This document shows, piece by piece, positions 49,937-59,507 of a stretch of DNA of 64,000 nt (position 1 is the stretch's first letter; the number at the start of each line of letters is the position of its first letter). The DNA comes from Palsa-461 sp963768185 (lineage in GTDB: Bacteria > Actinomycetota > Acidimicrobiia > Acidimicrobiales > RAAP-2): assembly GCA_963768185.1 (NCBI GenBank), contig CAVYGS010000004.1:682001-746000 (forward strand). Reading direction: 5' to 3'. The notes under the pieces are model-generated. The model was not told the origin of the DNA and did no database searches. It saw only the letters and a list, made by a program, of their open reading frames with translations. The translations under genes were made by a program, and so were the position numbers.

Positions 49937-52306
49937 ATGACCGACGTCGGGCGAGCTGGCGCGGCGCGCTACGCCGGCGCCCGGGTCAACCGGGTCGAGG
50001 ACGCCCGGCTGCTCACCGGCCGCGGCACCTACGTCGATGACATTTCGCTGCCGGGGATGCTGCACGCCTGCTTCGTGCGAAGCCCGCTGGCCCGGGCGGC
50101 CATTCGGGGCATCGACACTTCAGGCGGCGCTTGGGGTGCCCGGCGTCCGTGCCGTGTTCACGGCCGCCGACCTGAACCTCGGGGTCAAGGAGCAGTGGCA
50201 CACCTCGGTCGGGCCGGAGAGTCCGGAGACCCCCCGTCCGCCCCTGGCCGAGGGAGAGGTCCGGTTCGTCGGGGACCCGGTGGCCCTCGTGGTGGCCGAG
50301 AGCCGCTACGTGGCCGAGGACGCCGCGGAGCTGGTCGACATCGACTACGAGCCTCTGCCGGCCGTCGTGGACTACACCACGGCCGAGCAAGCCGACACGC
50401 TCGTGCACGCAGCGCCACGGTTCCAACCTGATCGGTCAGATGGCCGGGTTGCCGGCCTCCGCTCTCGAGGAGGTGTTCACCCTCGCCGACCCACGTCGTG
50501 AATGAGACGATCTACCAGCAGGCGTACGCGGCGGTGCCCATCGAAGGACGAGGCCTGGTCGTCGACTACTCGCGGACGACGGGGGACATCACCATCTACT
50601 CAGCGACCCAGTCGCCGCACGAGGTGCGCCTGTTCTGCGCCCGACTGCTCGGTATCCCGGAGCATCACATCCGCGTGGTGATGCGCGACACCGGCGGCGG
50701 CTTCGGTCAGAAGATCATGGTCCAGCGCGACGAGATGTGCTTGATGCTCGCTGCGCCCAAGATGGGCGTGCCGCTGAAGTGGGTGGAGGACCGGCGTGAG
50801 AACCTGCTCTCGGCGGGGCAGTCCCGCCACGAGCACGCGGCGGTCAAGATGGCCTTCGACGCCGACGGTGCCATTCAGGCGGCCCAGATCGACTTCGTCT
50901 CCGACTGCGGGGCATACCCGACGCCATGGCCGGTCAGCACGTCGTCGGTGGTGGGGGCGCTGTTCCCGGCCCCTACCGGGTCCCCCGGGCCAGCTTCACC
51001 GCCAAGACGATCTACACGAACACCGTCGGCCGCACGGCCTACCGCGGTCCGTGGCAGTTCGAGTCGTTGGCCCGCGAGATGTTGCTCGACATCGCGGCTC
51101 GGCGGATGGGTATCGACCCGATGGAGCTCCGGCGCCGCAATCTGCTTCGCCAGGACGAGCTGCCGTACACGAGTGCCAACGGCATGCCCTATCGACAGCA
51201 TCTCCCCGCTCGAGACCTTCGAGCAGGCGCTGCAGATGCTCGATTACGAGGCATTCCGTGCCGAGCAGGCCGCGGCCCGCGCAGCAGGGGCGTTATCTCG
51301 GCGTGGGCCTCTCGACCTACGTCGAGCCGTCCACTCCGGGCTTCGGGTACTACGCCACCGAGGCGGCGACCATCCGGATTGAGCCGTCCGGCAAGGTCAA
51401 CGTGTACATCGCCGGGGGCTCGACCGGGAACAGCATCGAGACCACCGTGGTCCAGCTCGCCGCCGACGCCCTCGGGGTCAATATCGAGGACGTCGCCACG
51501 ATCCAGGGCGACACCGCCGTCACCGGATTCGGTGCGGGCGCTGCCGGGAGCCGGAGCGGTTCGATGACGGCCGGGGCAATCCGGGAGACCGCGTCGATTC
51601 TGCGTGAGCGCATCGTGGCGATCGCGGCCCACAAGCTCGAGGCGTCGGTGGAGGACATCGAGTTGGCCGACAGCCGGGCGACCGTGCGGGGCACCCCGAC
51701 GCATCGGGATATCCCTCGCCGAGCTGGCCCGAGTCGCCTACTTCGACCCGTACTCACTGCCACCCGGTGTCCCGGCCGGGCTGGAGGCGAGCGCCCGGTA
51801 CACGGCCGACACCCGCTTCATCTGGGTCAACGCCACCCACCTGTGCACCTGCGAGGTCGACGTCGCCACCGGTCACGTGAAGCTGCTGCGCTACATCGTC
51901 AGCGAGGACTGCGGCCCGATGATCAACCCGAACGTGGTCGAAGGCCAGATCGCCGGTGGCGTCGTGCAGGGCATCGGCGGCGTGCTGCTACGAGCACCTC
52001 GCCTACGACGAGAGCGGCAACCCGATCGCCACGACCTTCATGGACTACCTGCTGCCGACCGCGACCGAGGTGCCAATCATCGAGTACGGGCACATCGAGA
52101 CGCCCAGCCCGGGCCCGGGTGGTTACAAGGGCGTGGGAGAGGGCGGCGCCATCGGCGCGCCACCGGCGGTGGTCAACGCGGTGGCCGACGCCCTGTCGCC
52201 GTTCGGCGTCACCATCACCCGACTTCCGCTCGGCCCGTCCCAGATCCTCGCGATGCTCGCTGCCTCTGGCGACGCAGCACCTCCCACAGATGGCGGTCGG
52301 TCGTGA
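49937..52306 (+). pseudogene. Second molybdopterin subunit (xanthine/CO dehydrogenase family), at least seven frameshifts
   Basis: When rejoined it is a full L subunit of about 785 residues. Pieces in order: RVNRVEDARLLTGRGTYVDD; GVPGVRAVFTAADLNLG; VNETIYQQAYAAVPIEGRG; RDTGGGFGQKIMVQRDEM; the loop GRTAYRGPWQFESLAREML; VGLSTYVEPSTPGFGYYATE; ISLAELARVAYFDPYSLP; and GVGEGGAIGAPPAVVN with the catalytic Glu. Breaks fall near 50122, 50418, 50491, 50968, 51194, 51287, 51706 and 51986; seven are one extra base and one a missing G. The loop AYRGPW differs from both CO-dehydrogenase forms, so it is likely another hydroxylase. It heads an L-M-S set. Confidence 0.86.
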
Positions 52307-53179
52307 AGCCCTCAGCCTTCGAATACCACACGCCGAGGACGGCGCGGAGAGGCGGTCCAGCTGCTGGCGGAGCTCGGTGAGGGTGCCAAGGTGCTGGCGG
52401 GAGGCCAAAGCCTCATTCCCTTGCTCGCGCTTCGTCTCGCTGTCTTCGACCACCTTGTGGACGTCTCTCGAATCGAAGAGCTGAAGGGAATCGAGCGTCG
52501 GGATGGCCACTTGTGGGTCGGCGCCGGCACCACCGAAGCCCAGATCGGATCGAGCGCCGAAGTGGCCGACGCCGTCCCCCTGCTGGCCCGGGCGACACCG
52601 CTCGTCGGCCACTTTCAGATCCGCAACCGGGGAACGGTTGGAGGATCGATCGCGCACGCCGACCCCGCCGCCGAGTACCCGGCCGTGGCGCTGGCGCTGG
52701 ACGCCAGCATGGAGGTCCTCTCGTCGCGGGGCGCTCGCACGATCGCTGCGGGCGACTTCTTCGACGGCCTCTGGAGCAACAGCATGGAACCCGACGAGTT
52801 GCTCGTCGGGTTGTCGTTCCCGCTGTGGACTGGCCGCTGTGGCTTCGCGATCGAGGAGTTTGCTCGTCGCGACGGCGACTTCGCGATCGCGGGTGCCGCG
52901 GTCGGTGTGGAGATCGATGCGGACGATCACGTGACCCGCTGCGCGATCGGACTGATCGGTCTCGGTTCGACGCCCATCCGGGCGTCGACCGCCGAAACGA
53001 GCGTTGTCGGAGAGACGGTGGCGGGCATCGTCCCCGACGAGCTCGGGGCGCTGGCGATTGCCGGCCTGGAAGGCGTCCCCTCAGACCTCCACGGGTCGGC
53101 CGAGTACCGGACAGCGGGTGGGTGCGACCATGGTGGCGCGAGCCTGGGAGCGCGCGGTGGCGGAGGCCCAACATGAGTG
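52303..53179 (+). pseudogene. Second FAD subunit, frameshifts near both ends
   Basis: About 290 residues when rejoined. The GTG at 52303 opens KPSAFEYHTPRTA, the frame breaks near 52353 and resumes AVQLLAELGEGAKVLAGG, QSLIPLLALRLA, RNRGTVGGSIAHADPAAEYP and FAIEEFARRDGDFAIAGAAV. A second break near 53117 turns SAEYRTRVGATMVARAWERA into a wrong tail. Both are single extra bases. The corrected end overlaps the start of the 2Fe-2S subunit. It belongs with the L subunit at 49937. Confidence 0.85.
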
Positions 53180-53661
53180 AGACGCAGGTGAGGCTCACGG
53201 TCAACGGCGAGGCGACCGAGGCGTCGATCGAGCCGCGCCTCACCCTCGCCGACTTCCTGCGAGAGCGGTGCCGCTTGACCGGCACACATCTCGGGTGTGA
53301 GCACGGCGTCTGCGGGGCGTGCACCGTCCTGCTCGACGGCGCAGCGGTGCGATCCTGTCTGGTGCTCGCCGTCCAGGCCGATGGTGCCGAGGTCACCACC
53401 ATCGAGGGGATCGCCTCGAGCGACGGTGAGTTGTCGCCGATCCAGTCGGCATTTCGGGCCTGCCACGGGCTGCAGTGCGGGTTCTGCACGCCCGGATTCA
53501 TCATCTCTGCGACCGCGTTCTTGAGGGACAACCCCGATCCGACCGATGAGGAGATCCGCCGGGGCCTCTCGGGCAACCTGTGCCGCTGCACCGGATACCA
53601 GGGGATCCTGAAGGCGGTCCGCCAGGCCGCCGACGCCGGCGCGGCGTCGCCTGCCGGATAG
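53173..53661 (+). CDS. 2Fe-2S subunit of the second molybdenum hydroxylase
   Basis: 162 residues, intact. LRERCRLTGTHLGCEHGVCG and ACTVLLDGAAVRSCLVL carry the first cluster; CGFCTPGFIISATAFL and GNLCRCTGYQGIL the second. It overlaps the end of the FAD subunit gene by a few bases, so order is L-M-S, unlike the L-S-M of the first enzyme. The sequence quality returns to clean here. Confidence 0.92.
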   Translation: MSETQVRLTVNGEATEASIEPRLTLADFLRERCRLTGTHLGCEHGVCGACTVLLDGAAVRSCLVLAVQADGAEVTTIEGIASSDGELSPIQSAFRACHGLQCGFCTPGFIISATAFLRDNPDPTDEEIRRGLSGNLCRCTGYQGILKAVRQAADAGAASPAG

Positions 53662-53773
53662 CGGCGTTCGGTTCCCCCCGCACCATCTTTCGGGCCGCGA
53701 GGGCCCGCCAGCTGCTGGATCGGGCGGCATCGGGTCGAAACTGACCCGCTACCCAGGAACTACTCTGGAAAGC

Positions 53774-54727
53774 GTGGCCGATCTGGATGAAGGTCCGATC
53801 GCGTCCGGTTTCGGTCCCGGATCGTGGGTGGCGCCGGCGTCCCCCGACGACGTCGAGGTCGCACTGCGTGCCCAGGGCTATCTCCCCGGCGACGGTCTCT
53901 CCACGGCGATCTTCTTGGCCATCGAGCTCCGGCGACCGTTGTTCCTCGAGGGTGAACCGGGGGTGGGGAAGACCGAGGTCGGCAACGTCTTGGCCCGCTG
54001 GTTCGGTTCCCCACTGCTCCGGCTCCAGTGCTACGAGGGCATCGACGCCGACCAGGCCATCTACGAATGGGACTACCAGCGCCAGCTCCTCTACCTCCGG
54101 GCCCACGACCGCGGCCCGGGCACCCCGCCGGTCGGCGAGGACGAGCTGTTCTCGGAGCGGTTCTTGATCCGCCGACCGCTGCTGCAGGCGATCGCGGGCA
54201 GCAGCCTGGCCGGCACGGCGCCCCCGGTCCTCTTGATCGACGAGATCGACCGCGCCGACGACGAGTTCGAGGCGTTCCTCCTCGAGATCCTGGCCGACTT
54301 CACGGTGACCGTGCCCGAAGTAGGGACGTTCCGAGCCGAGGTGCCCCCGGTTGTCGTGCTGACCTCGAACCGCACTCGGGACGTCCACGACGCGCTGAAG
54401 CGCCGGGCCCTCTACCACTGGATCGAGCACCCCGAGTTCGACCGCGAGGTGTCCATCGTGCTCTCTCGGGTTCCCGAGGCCGGTGAACAGCTGGCCCGTC
54501 AGGTGACGAGCGCCGTCCAGGCGCTCCGTGCCATGGGCCTCTACAAGTCCCCGGGCGTCGCCGAGACGATCGACTGGGCCCGGGCCCTGCGGGCGCTCGG
54601 ACGCGACGCGCTCGACGAGGACAGCGCGGCCCGCACCCTTGGCGCGGTGCTCAAGTACCGAGAGGATGCCGAGCGCGCCCGCCGCGAACTCGGGCCACTG
54701 GTCGAAGCGGTGATCGCCGGTGGCTGA
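53774..54727 (+). CDS. MoxR-type AAA+ ATPase (CoxD-like)
   Basis: 317 residues. Walker A LFLEGEPGVGKTEVGNVLA and Walker B PVLLIDEIDRADDEFEAFLL, sensor LTSNRTRDVHDALKRRALYH. Members next to CO dehydrogenase genes (CoxD) act as chaperones that help build the Cu/Mo active site together with a VWA partner. The GTG at 53774 follows TACTCT by 7 nt, with no ribosome-binding site, so a new leaderless transcript probably begins here. The next gene, the VWA partner, overlaps its end. Confidence 0.9.
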   Translation: MADLDEGPIASGFGPGSWVAPASPDDVEVALRAQGYLPGDGLSTAIFLAIELRRPLFLEGEPGVGKTEVGNVLARWFGSPLLRLQCYEGIDADQAIYEWDYQRQLLYLRAHDRGPGTPPVGEDELFSERFLIRRPLLQAIAGSSLAGTAPPVLLIDEIDRADDEFEAFLLEILADFTVTVPEVGTFRAEVPPVVVLTSNRTRDVHDALKRRALYHWIEHPEFDREVSIVLSRVPEAGEQLARQVTSAVQALRAMGLYKSPGVAETIDWARALRALGRDALDEDSAARTLGAVLKYREDAERARRELGPLVEAVIAGG

Positions 54728-54765
54728 TCTGGAGCTGGTCGAGCAGCGCTGAGCCGACCCGGTCG

Positions 54766-55836
54766 GTGGTCACGTTCTGCCGCGCGCTCCGCTCGGAGGG
54801 GCTCAGCGTTCCGGTGTCGAACGTGTTCACCTACGTGCACGCGCTGGGGGTGCTCGGCGTGAACCGAACGAGCGGCGTGTACTGGGCCGGACGAGCGACC
54901 CTGGTGCGGCGGCCCGAGGACATCGAGGCCTACGACCGGGTGTTCTCGTCCTTTTGGTCGGGTGGTGGGTCGTGGTCGGAACCGCCGGTCAGCGTGATCG
55001 AGCGCACCAGGGTCGAGCTTGCGAACGAAGACACCGGGCCCAGCGAGGGCGAGGGGGACGACTTCGCGGCGCTGCGCTACAGCCGGGCCGAGGTCCTTCG
55101 CCACAAGGATTTCGCCGCCTGCAGCACCGAGGAGCTGGCCGAGGCGATCGAGCGCATGCGGGCACTCTCGGTCACGGCGGCCGTGCGACCGTCGCATCGT
55201 TGGCGCGCGGCGCGCCGGGGTGGTCGAGCCGACATCCGCTCGACGATTCGGCGCTCGATGCGACTCGGCGGCGAAGTGGTCCAGGTGGTGCAGAAGCGGC
55301 GGGTGCCCCGCGTCCGCCGCCTGGTGGTCCTGTGCGACGTGAGCGGCTCCATGGAGCCTTATGCCCGGGCCCTGCTCCGGTTCGCCCACATCTTGGTGGC
55401 CGGGCGCACCCGGGTCGAGGCCTTCGCCCTGGGGACCCGGCTGACCCGGCTGACCCGCCAGCTCTCGTCGCGCGACCCCGACGCGGCCATGGTCGCGGCG
55501 TCGGCCGCGGTGCTCGACTGGTCGGGCGGGACCCGCCTCGGCGACGGGCTGCGCGAGTTCAACGACCGCTTCGGAGTGGCCGGCATGGCCAGGGGAGCCC
55601 AGGTGGTGGTGCTCTCCGACGGCTGGGACCGGGGCGACCCCGACGAGCTCGGATCCCAGATGGCCCGACTGCACCGTGTGGCGCATCGGATCGTCTGGGT
55701 CAACCCGCTGAAGGCGACCCCCGACTACGAGCCCCTGGCGCAGGGCATGGCAGCCGCCCTGCCCCACGTCGACCGCTTCTTACCCGGTCACAACGTCGCG
55801 TCGCTCGAGACACTGTTGGAGGTCTTGGCCGGATGA
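54766..55836 (+). CDS. VWA-domain protein (CoxE-like)
   Basis: 356 residues in the open frame. The MIDAS motif is LCDVSGSMEPYAR, with a Thr in GGTRLGDGLREF and VVLSDGWDRGDPDEL; Arg-rich linker WRAARRGGRADIRSTIRRSM precedes it. The true start is likely GTG 54720 (ADLELVEQR), overlapping the MoxR stop, with one extra base near 54749 now giving a premature TGA. MoxR-VWA pairs mature metal centres; here the target is the hydroxylases upstream. Confidence 0.87.
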   Translation: MVTFCRALRSEGLSVPVSNVFTYVHALGVLGVNRTSGVYWAGRATLVRRPEDIEAYDRVFSSFWSGGGSWSEPPVSVIERTRVELANEDTGPSEGEGDDFAALRYSRAEVLRHKDFAACSTEELAEAIERMRALSVTAAVRPSHRWRAARRGGRADIRSTIRRSMRLGGEVVQVVQKRRVPRVRRLVVLCDVSGSMEPYARALLRFAHILVAGRTRVEAFALGTRLTRLTRQLSSRDPDAAMVAASAAVLDWSGGTRLGDGLREFNDRFGVAGMARGAQVVVLSDGWDRGDPDELGSQMARLHRVAHRIVWVNPLKATPDYEPLAQGMAAALPHVDRFLPGHNVASLETLLEVLAG

Positions 55837-55852
55837 CACGGGGAGGGACGCG

Positions 55853-56167
55853 TTGAAGGACGTCTTGGAGGACATCGAGCGGTGGCGGGCCGAGGGACGT
55901 CGGGTCGCAGTGGCCACGGTCATCGAGGTTCGGGGGTCGGCACCGCGCGGTCCGGGGGCCACGATGGCGGTCAGCGAGAACGGCGAGGTGGCTGGCTCGG
56001 TGTCGGGCGGCTGCGTCGAGGGCGCGGTCGTCACCGCGGCGCTCGAGGTCTTGGCAGAGGACAAGCCGAAGATGTGCACGTTCGGGTATTCCGACGACGA
56101 GGGGATCGCCGTCGGTCTGACCTGCGGCGGCACGATCTCGCTCTTCCTCGAACCACTGGACTGGTAG
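55853..56167 (+). CDS. XdhC/CoxI-type N-terminal domain protein
   Basis: 104 residues. It covers only the N-terminal XdhC_CoxI domain: VAVATVIEVRGSAPRGPGAT, EVAGSVSGGCVEGAVV and VGLTCGGTISLFLEPL. Here the first half of XdhC is a separate gene; the Rossmann half follows at once. XdhC binds Moco and delivers it, after sulfuration, to hydroxylases. The TTG start at 55853 fits the domain opening; GGAGGGACG is just upstream. Confidence 0.85.
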   Translation: MKDVLEDIERWRAEGRRVAVATVIEVRGSAPRGPGATMAVSENGEVAGSVSGGCVEGAVVTAALEVLAEDKPKMCTFGYSDDEGIAVGLTCGGTISLFLEPLDW

Positions 56168-56178
56168 CGGCGGAGTCG

Positions 56179-57006
56179 GTGTCCTCCAAGAGCGCCGCCA
56201 GTCCTGTCTACGAGGTCCTGCGGGACTGTCTGCGGCGGGACGAACCGGTGGCTTTGGCGACCGTCGTGGCCGCCGACGAGGCGACCGGGCTTGGGGCCAA
56301 GCTGTTGGTCCGGCGAGCCGGGACGGTCGGCACGCTCGGGGATCCCGGTCTCGACTCGTCGGCCGGTCGCGATGCTCTCGGCGCGCTGGTCTCGGGACGG
56401 AGCACGCTCCGTCACTACGGGCTCCACGGCGAGATTGGCCAAGAGACCGTGACCGTCTTCGTGGAGGCGTTCAGCCCGCCACCGAGGATGATCATCCTGG
56501 GCGCGGTCGACTTCAGTGCCGCCCTCGCCTCGATGGCACGGATCCTCGGTTATCGGGTCGTCGTGTGCGACGCCCGGGCGGTCTTCGCGACCAAGGAGCG
56601 CTTTCCGGCCGCCGACGAGGTGGTGGTCGACTGGCCGGACCGCTATCTCTCCCGCGTCGGGCCCGAGCTCGGCCCGCGCGATGCGGTGTGTGTGCTCACG
56701 CACGACACCAAGTTCGACGTCCCGGCCATCGTCGCCGCATTGGCCACCGAGGTCGGTTACATCGGCGCCATGGGGTCGCGTCGGACCACGGAGCGGCGCG
56801 ATGCCAGGCTGCGCGAGGTGGGGGTGACCGACGACGGCCTGGACCGGGTCCACGCGCCCATCGGCCTCGACCTGGGGGCTCGGACTCCCGAGGAGACGGC
56901 GGTGTCGATCTGCGCGGAGGTCATCGCCAGCCAGACCGGGACCGACGTGGTGATGTCACTTAGCGCAGGTTCCGGGCCGATCCACCGCGCCGGGCAGCCT
57001 TTGTGA
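56179..57006 (+). CDS. XdhC Rossmann-domain protein
   Basis: 275 residues. It has a second N-terminal-like region (YEVLRDCLRRDEPVALATVV) then the C-terminal XdhC Rossmann domain: MIILGAVDFSAALASMARIL, VVVCDARAVFATKERFP, CVLTHDTKFDVPAIVAALA and VGYIGAMGSRRTTERRDARL. The usual GGGHVA dinucleotide motif is GAVDFS. It starts at GTG 56179 (GGCGGAG upstream), 11 bp after its partner. It overlaps MocA by 4 bp. Confidence 0.85.
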   Translation: MSSKSAASPVYEVLRDCLRRDEPVALATVVAADEATGLGAKLLVRRAGTVGTLGDPGLDSSAGRDALGALVSGRSTLRHYGLHGEIGQETVTVFVEAFSPPPRMIILGAVDFSAALASMARILGYRVVVCDARAVFATKERFPAADEVVVDWPDRYLSRVGPELGPRDAVCVLTHDTKFDVPAIVAALATEVGYIGAMGSRRTTERRDARLREVGVTDDGLDRVHAPIGLDLGARTPEETAVSICAEVIASQTGTDVVMSLSAGSGPIHRAGQPL

Positions 57007-57560
57007 GGACCGTGGCCGTGGTGCTGGCCGCCGGCGGTGGGACACGATTTGGCGCCGGCGAGCACAAGCTCCTGGCGGCTTTCCGGGGGCGGCCGTTGGT
57101 CAGCTGGGCGGTCGAAGCGGCGCTTGGGGCGGGTTTCGACGACACGGTCGTGGTGACGGGCGCCGTCGACCTTGGTGGGGTCCTTCCGCCAGCGGTGACC
57201 GTGGTCGAGAACCCCCGATGGGCCGACGGCCAGGCCACGTCCCTGCAGACCGGCGTGCGCTGGGCACGCGACGCCCGGTTCGACGCGGTCGTGGTCGGCC
57301 TGGGCGATCAACCACTGGTGCCGTCGGAGGCCTGGATGGCGGTCGGTGCCTCCTCGAGCCCCATCGCGGTGGCGACCTTCGACGGGCAACGCAGGCCGCC
57401 CACGCGCCTCGCCGCGTCGGTGTGGCCGCTCCTTCCGCTCGATGGGGATGAAGGGGCCCGCGTGGTCATGGCCGGGAATCCCGAACTTGTCGAGGCGGTA
57501 GCGTGTCGCGGTCAGGCAATCGATATCGACACGGTGGAGGATCTGGCACGGTGGAGCTGA
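57003..57560 (+). CDS. mocA: Molybdenum cofactor cytidylyltransferase-like NTP transferase
   Basis: 185 residues of the MobA-like NTP transferase fold. VAVVLAAGGGTRFGAGEHKL is the nucleotide loop and VVVGLGDQPLVPSEAW the metal-binding Asp; MocA adds CMP to molybdopterin to make the dinucleotide form used by CO/xanthine dehydrogenase-family enzymes of bacteria. GTG start overlapping the XdhC stop. MobA (GMP) cannot be fully excluded, but the hydroxylase context favours MocA. Confidence 0.85.
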   Translation: MRTVAVVLAAGGGTRFGAGEHKLLAAFRGRPLVSWAVEAALGAGFDDTVVVTGAVDLGGVLPPAVTVVENPRWADGQATSLQTGVRWARDARFDAVVVGLGDQPLVPSEAWMAVGASSSPIAVATFDGQRRPPTRLAASVWPLLPLDGDEGARVVMAGNPELVEAVACRGQAIDIDTVEDLARWS

Positions 57561-58195
57561 ACCACGATTTCCAGGTCTCGGTGCCGATCGAACGGGCTTG
57601 GGCGGTGCTCACCGATCTCGAGCGGATCGCTCCGTGCATGCCCGGCGCCCAGTTGCTCGAGGTCGAGGGCGACGAATACCGGGGCGTGGTCAAGGTGAAG
57701 GTGGGCCCGATCACCGCCCAGTACCGCGGGGTGGCCAAGTTCGTGGATCTCGACGAGACCGCGCACCGGGCCGTGCTGCGGGCGGAGGGCCGCGATACGC
57801 GCGGGCAGGGCACCGCATCGGCCACCGTCACGGCGACGCTCGAAGGGACCGAATCGGGCACCGGCGTCCGCATCGAAACCGATCTCGACGTCTCCGGCAA
57901 GGTCGCGCAGTTCGGGCGTGGGGTGCTGGCCGAGGTGAGCGAGAAGATCCTCGGCCAGTTCGTTCACGACCTCGAGGCGAACGTGCTGTCGGACGGAGAG
58001 TCGCCCGCAGCGGAGGATGCAGGTGCGCCGGCCGAGGCGGGCGACGTCACCCGGCGGGTCATCGATTCCCCCGAAGCCCAACCGGTCGACCTGCTCGACG
58101 CAGCCGGCGGCTCGGTGTTCAAGCGGATCACCCCGGTCGCGATCGGGTTGGTCTTGTTGACTTTTGTGCTCCGGCGGCGCCGCCGTCGCCATTGA
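57551..58195 (+). CDS. coxG: CoxG-like SRPBCC protein with C-terminal anchor
   Basis: 214 residues. The CoxG domain is VELNHDFQVSVPIERAWAVL, ERIAPCMPGAQLLEVEGDE and VKVGPITAQYRGVAKFVDLD, followed by an acidic linker and one C-terminal helix (ITPVAIGLVLLTFVL) capped by RRRRRR, an inner-membrane anchor. CoxG is thought to recruit CO dehydrogenase to the membrane. It overlaps mocA by 10 bp with its GTG inside the mocA end. Confidence 0.88.
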   Translation: MELNHDFQVSVPIERAWAVLTDLERIAPCMPGAQLLEVEGDEYRGVVKVKVGPITAQYRGVAKFVDLDETAHRAVLRAEGRDTRGQGTASATVTATLEGTESGTGVRIETDLDVSGKVAQFGRGVLAEVSEKILGQFVHDLEANVLSDGESPAAEDAGAPAEAGDVTRRVIDSPEAQPVDLLDAAGGSVFKRITPVAIGLVLLTFVLRRRRRRH

Positions 58196-58246
58196 GGCGA
58201 GGACGGCGAGCGGAGGATTCCGCTCGAAGGGCCAAGTGAACCACCG

Positions 58247-59494
58247 ATGATCCCTGTTGCTGAGGCTCGCCGGTTCGTGCTCTCGTGCTGTCGAACACTC
58301 CCTCCGGGGCGCGTGGCCGTGAGCGAAGCCTCCGGCCTCGTCCTGGCCGAGACCGTCCGAGCCACCGAGGCCGTGCCGCCGTTCACCAACTCGTCCAGGG
58401 ACGGTTACGCCGTCCGGGCCGCCGATACGGTCCCAGCCGGGGCACGCCTTTTGGTGGTCGACAGCTTGATGGCCGGGGACGACCCCAAGGTCTTCGTCTC
58501 CGCGGGTGAGTCCGCTCGGATCATGACAGGGGCACCGCTGCCCGATGGCGCCGACGCCGTGTGCATGGTCGAGCACACCCGTGTCGAGGACGGCGGATCG
58601 ATCGTGATCATCGAGGAGTCGCTCAGTCCGGGCACGAACGTGCGGAACGCGGGGACCGATATCGCACCGGGCGATGAGGTCTTCGGACAAGGGACGTCGC
58701 TTGGACCAGCCCACGTCGGCGTCCTCGCAAGCCTCGGGGTCGAGCGTCTGCTCGTGCATCCGCGTCCGACCGTGGGCGTCCTCTCCACCGGCGACGAGCT
58801 CGCCAGGACCACCGGCGGGCTTGCGCCGGCGAAGATCCGCGACGCCAATCGTCCGGCGCTGCTCGCCCAGCTTGCGGCAGACGGCTTCAGCGCTGTCGAT
58901 CTCGGCGTGGTTGGAGACGACGAGGCGGCGCTGGTCGCGTTGCTGGACGAGGCCGCAGCTCGATGCGACGCCGTCGTGGCGAGCGGCGGAGTGAGCGTCG
59001 GTGACCGCGACGTGGTGAAGACCGTGCTCGAGAAGCTGGGTGGGGCGACGGCGCGTTCCATGCAGATCGCCATCCAGCCGGCCAAGCCTTTTGCCTTCGG
59101 CGTCCTCGAGGAGCGCGGGACGCCCGTCTTCGGGCTTCCCGGGAACCCGGTGTCCGCCCTGGTCTCCTACGAGCTGCTCGTCCGCCCCGCGCTTCGCTTC
59201 ATGGCAGGCAATACCGTGCTCGATCGACCGCGCCTCGCAGCCGTCGCCGAGGTCGACCTGCCGCGTCGCCGGGACGGCAAGCTGCATTTGTTGCGGGTGA
59301 CGACCCGCACCGGAGCCGACGGGGTGCTTCGGGCACGGTTGTCCGGCGGTCAGGAGTCGCACCAGCTCCGCTCGATGGCGCAGTCGAACGCGCTCGCCCT
59401 GCTCCCCGACGGGGACGGTGTCAGCTCCGGTGAGCGCGTCGAAGTGCTCCTCATCGACGCCGACACACTGTCGTCAGCGGAGGAACTGTGGTGA
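58247..59494 (+). CDS. moeA: Molybdopterin molybdotransferase MoeA
   Basis: 415 residues, full length. Domain III opens with VPPFTNSSRDGYAVRAAD and IMTGAPLPDGADAVCMVE; the MoaB-like domain has VGVLSTGDELA, KIRDANRPALLAQL and VVASGGVSVGDRDVVKTVL, and VFGLPGNPVSALVSYELL. It inserts molybdate into molybdopterin-AMP. It is intact in a run of otherwise broken cofactor genes. The moaB start follows within 14 bp. Confidence 0.95.
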   Translation: MIPVAEARRFVLSCCRTLPPGRVAVSEASGLVLAETVRATEAVPPFTNSSRDGYAVRAADTVPAGARLLVVDSLMAGDDPKVFVSAGESARIMTGAPLPDGADAVCMVEHTRVEDGGSIVIIEESLSPGTNVRNAGTDIAPGDEVFGQGTSLGPAHVGVLASLGVERLLVHPRPTVGVLSTGDELARTTGGLAPAKIRDANRPALLAQLAADGFSAVDLGVVGDDEAALVALLDEAAARCDAVVASGGVSVGDRDVVKTVLEKLGGATARSMQIAIQPAKPFAFGVLEERGTPVFGLPGNPVSALVSYELLVRPALRFMAGNTVLDRPRLAAVAEVDLPRRRDGKLHLLRVTTRTGADGVLRARLSGGQESHQLRSMAQSNALALLPDGDGVSSGERVEVLLIDADTLSSAEELW

Positions 59495-59507
59495 GCGCGC
59501 CCTCGTC

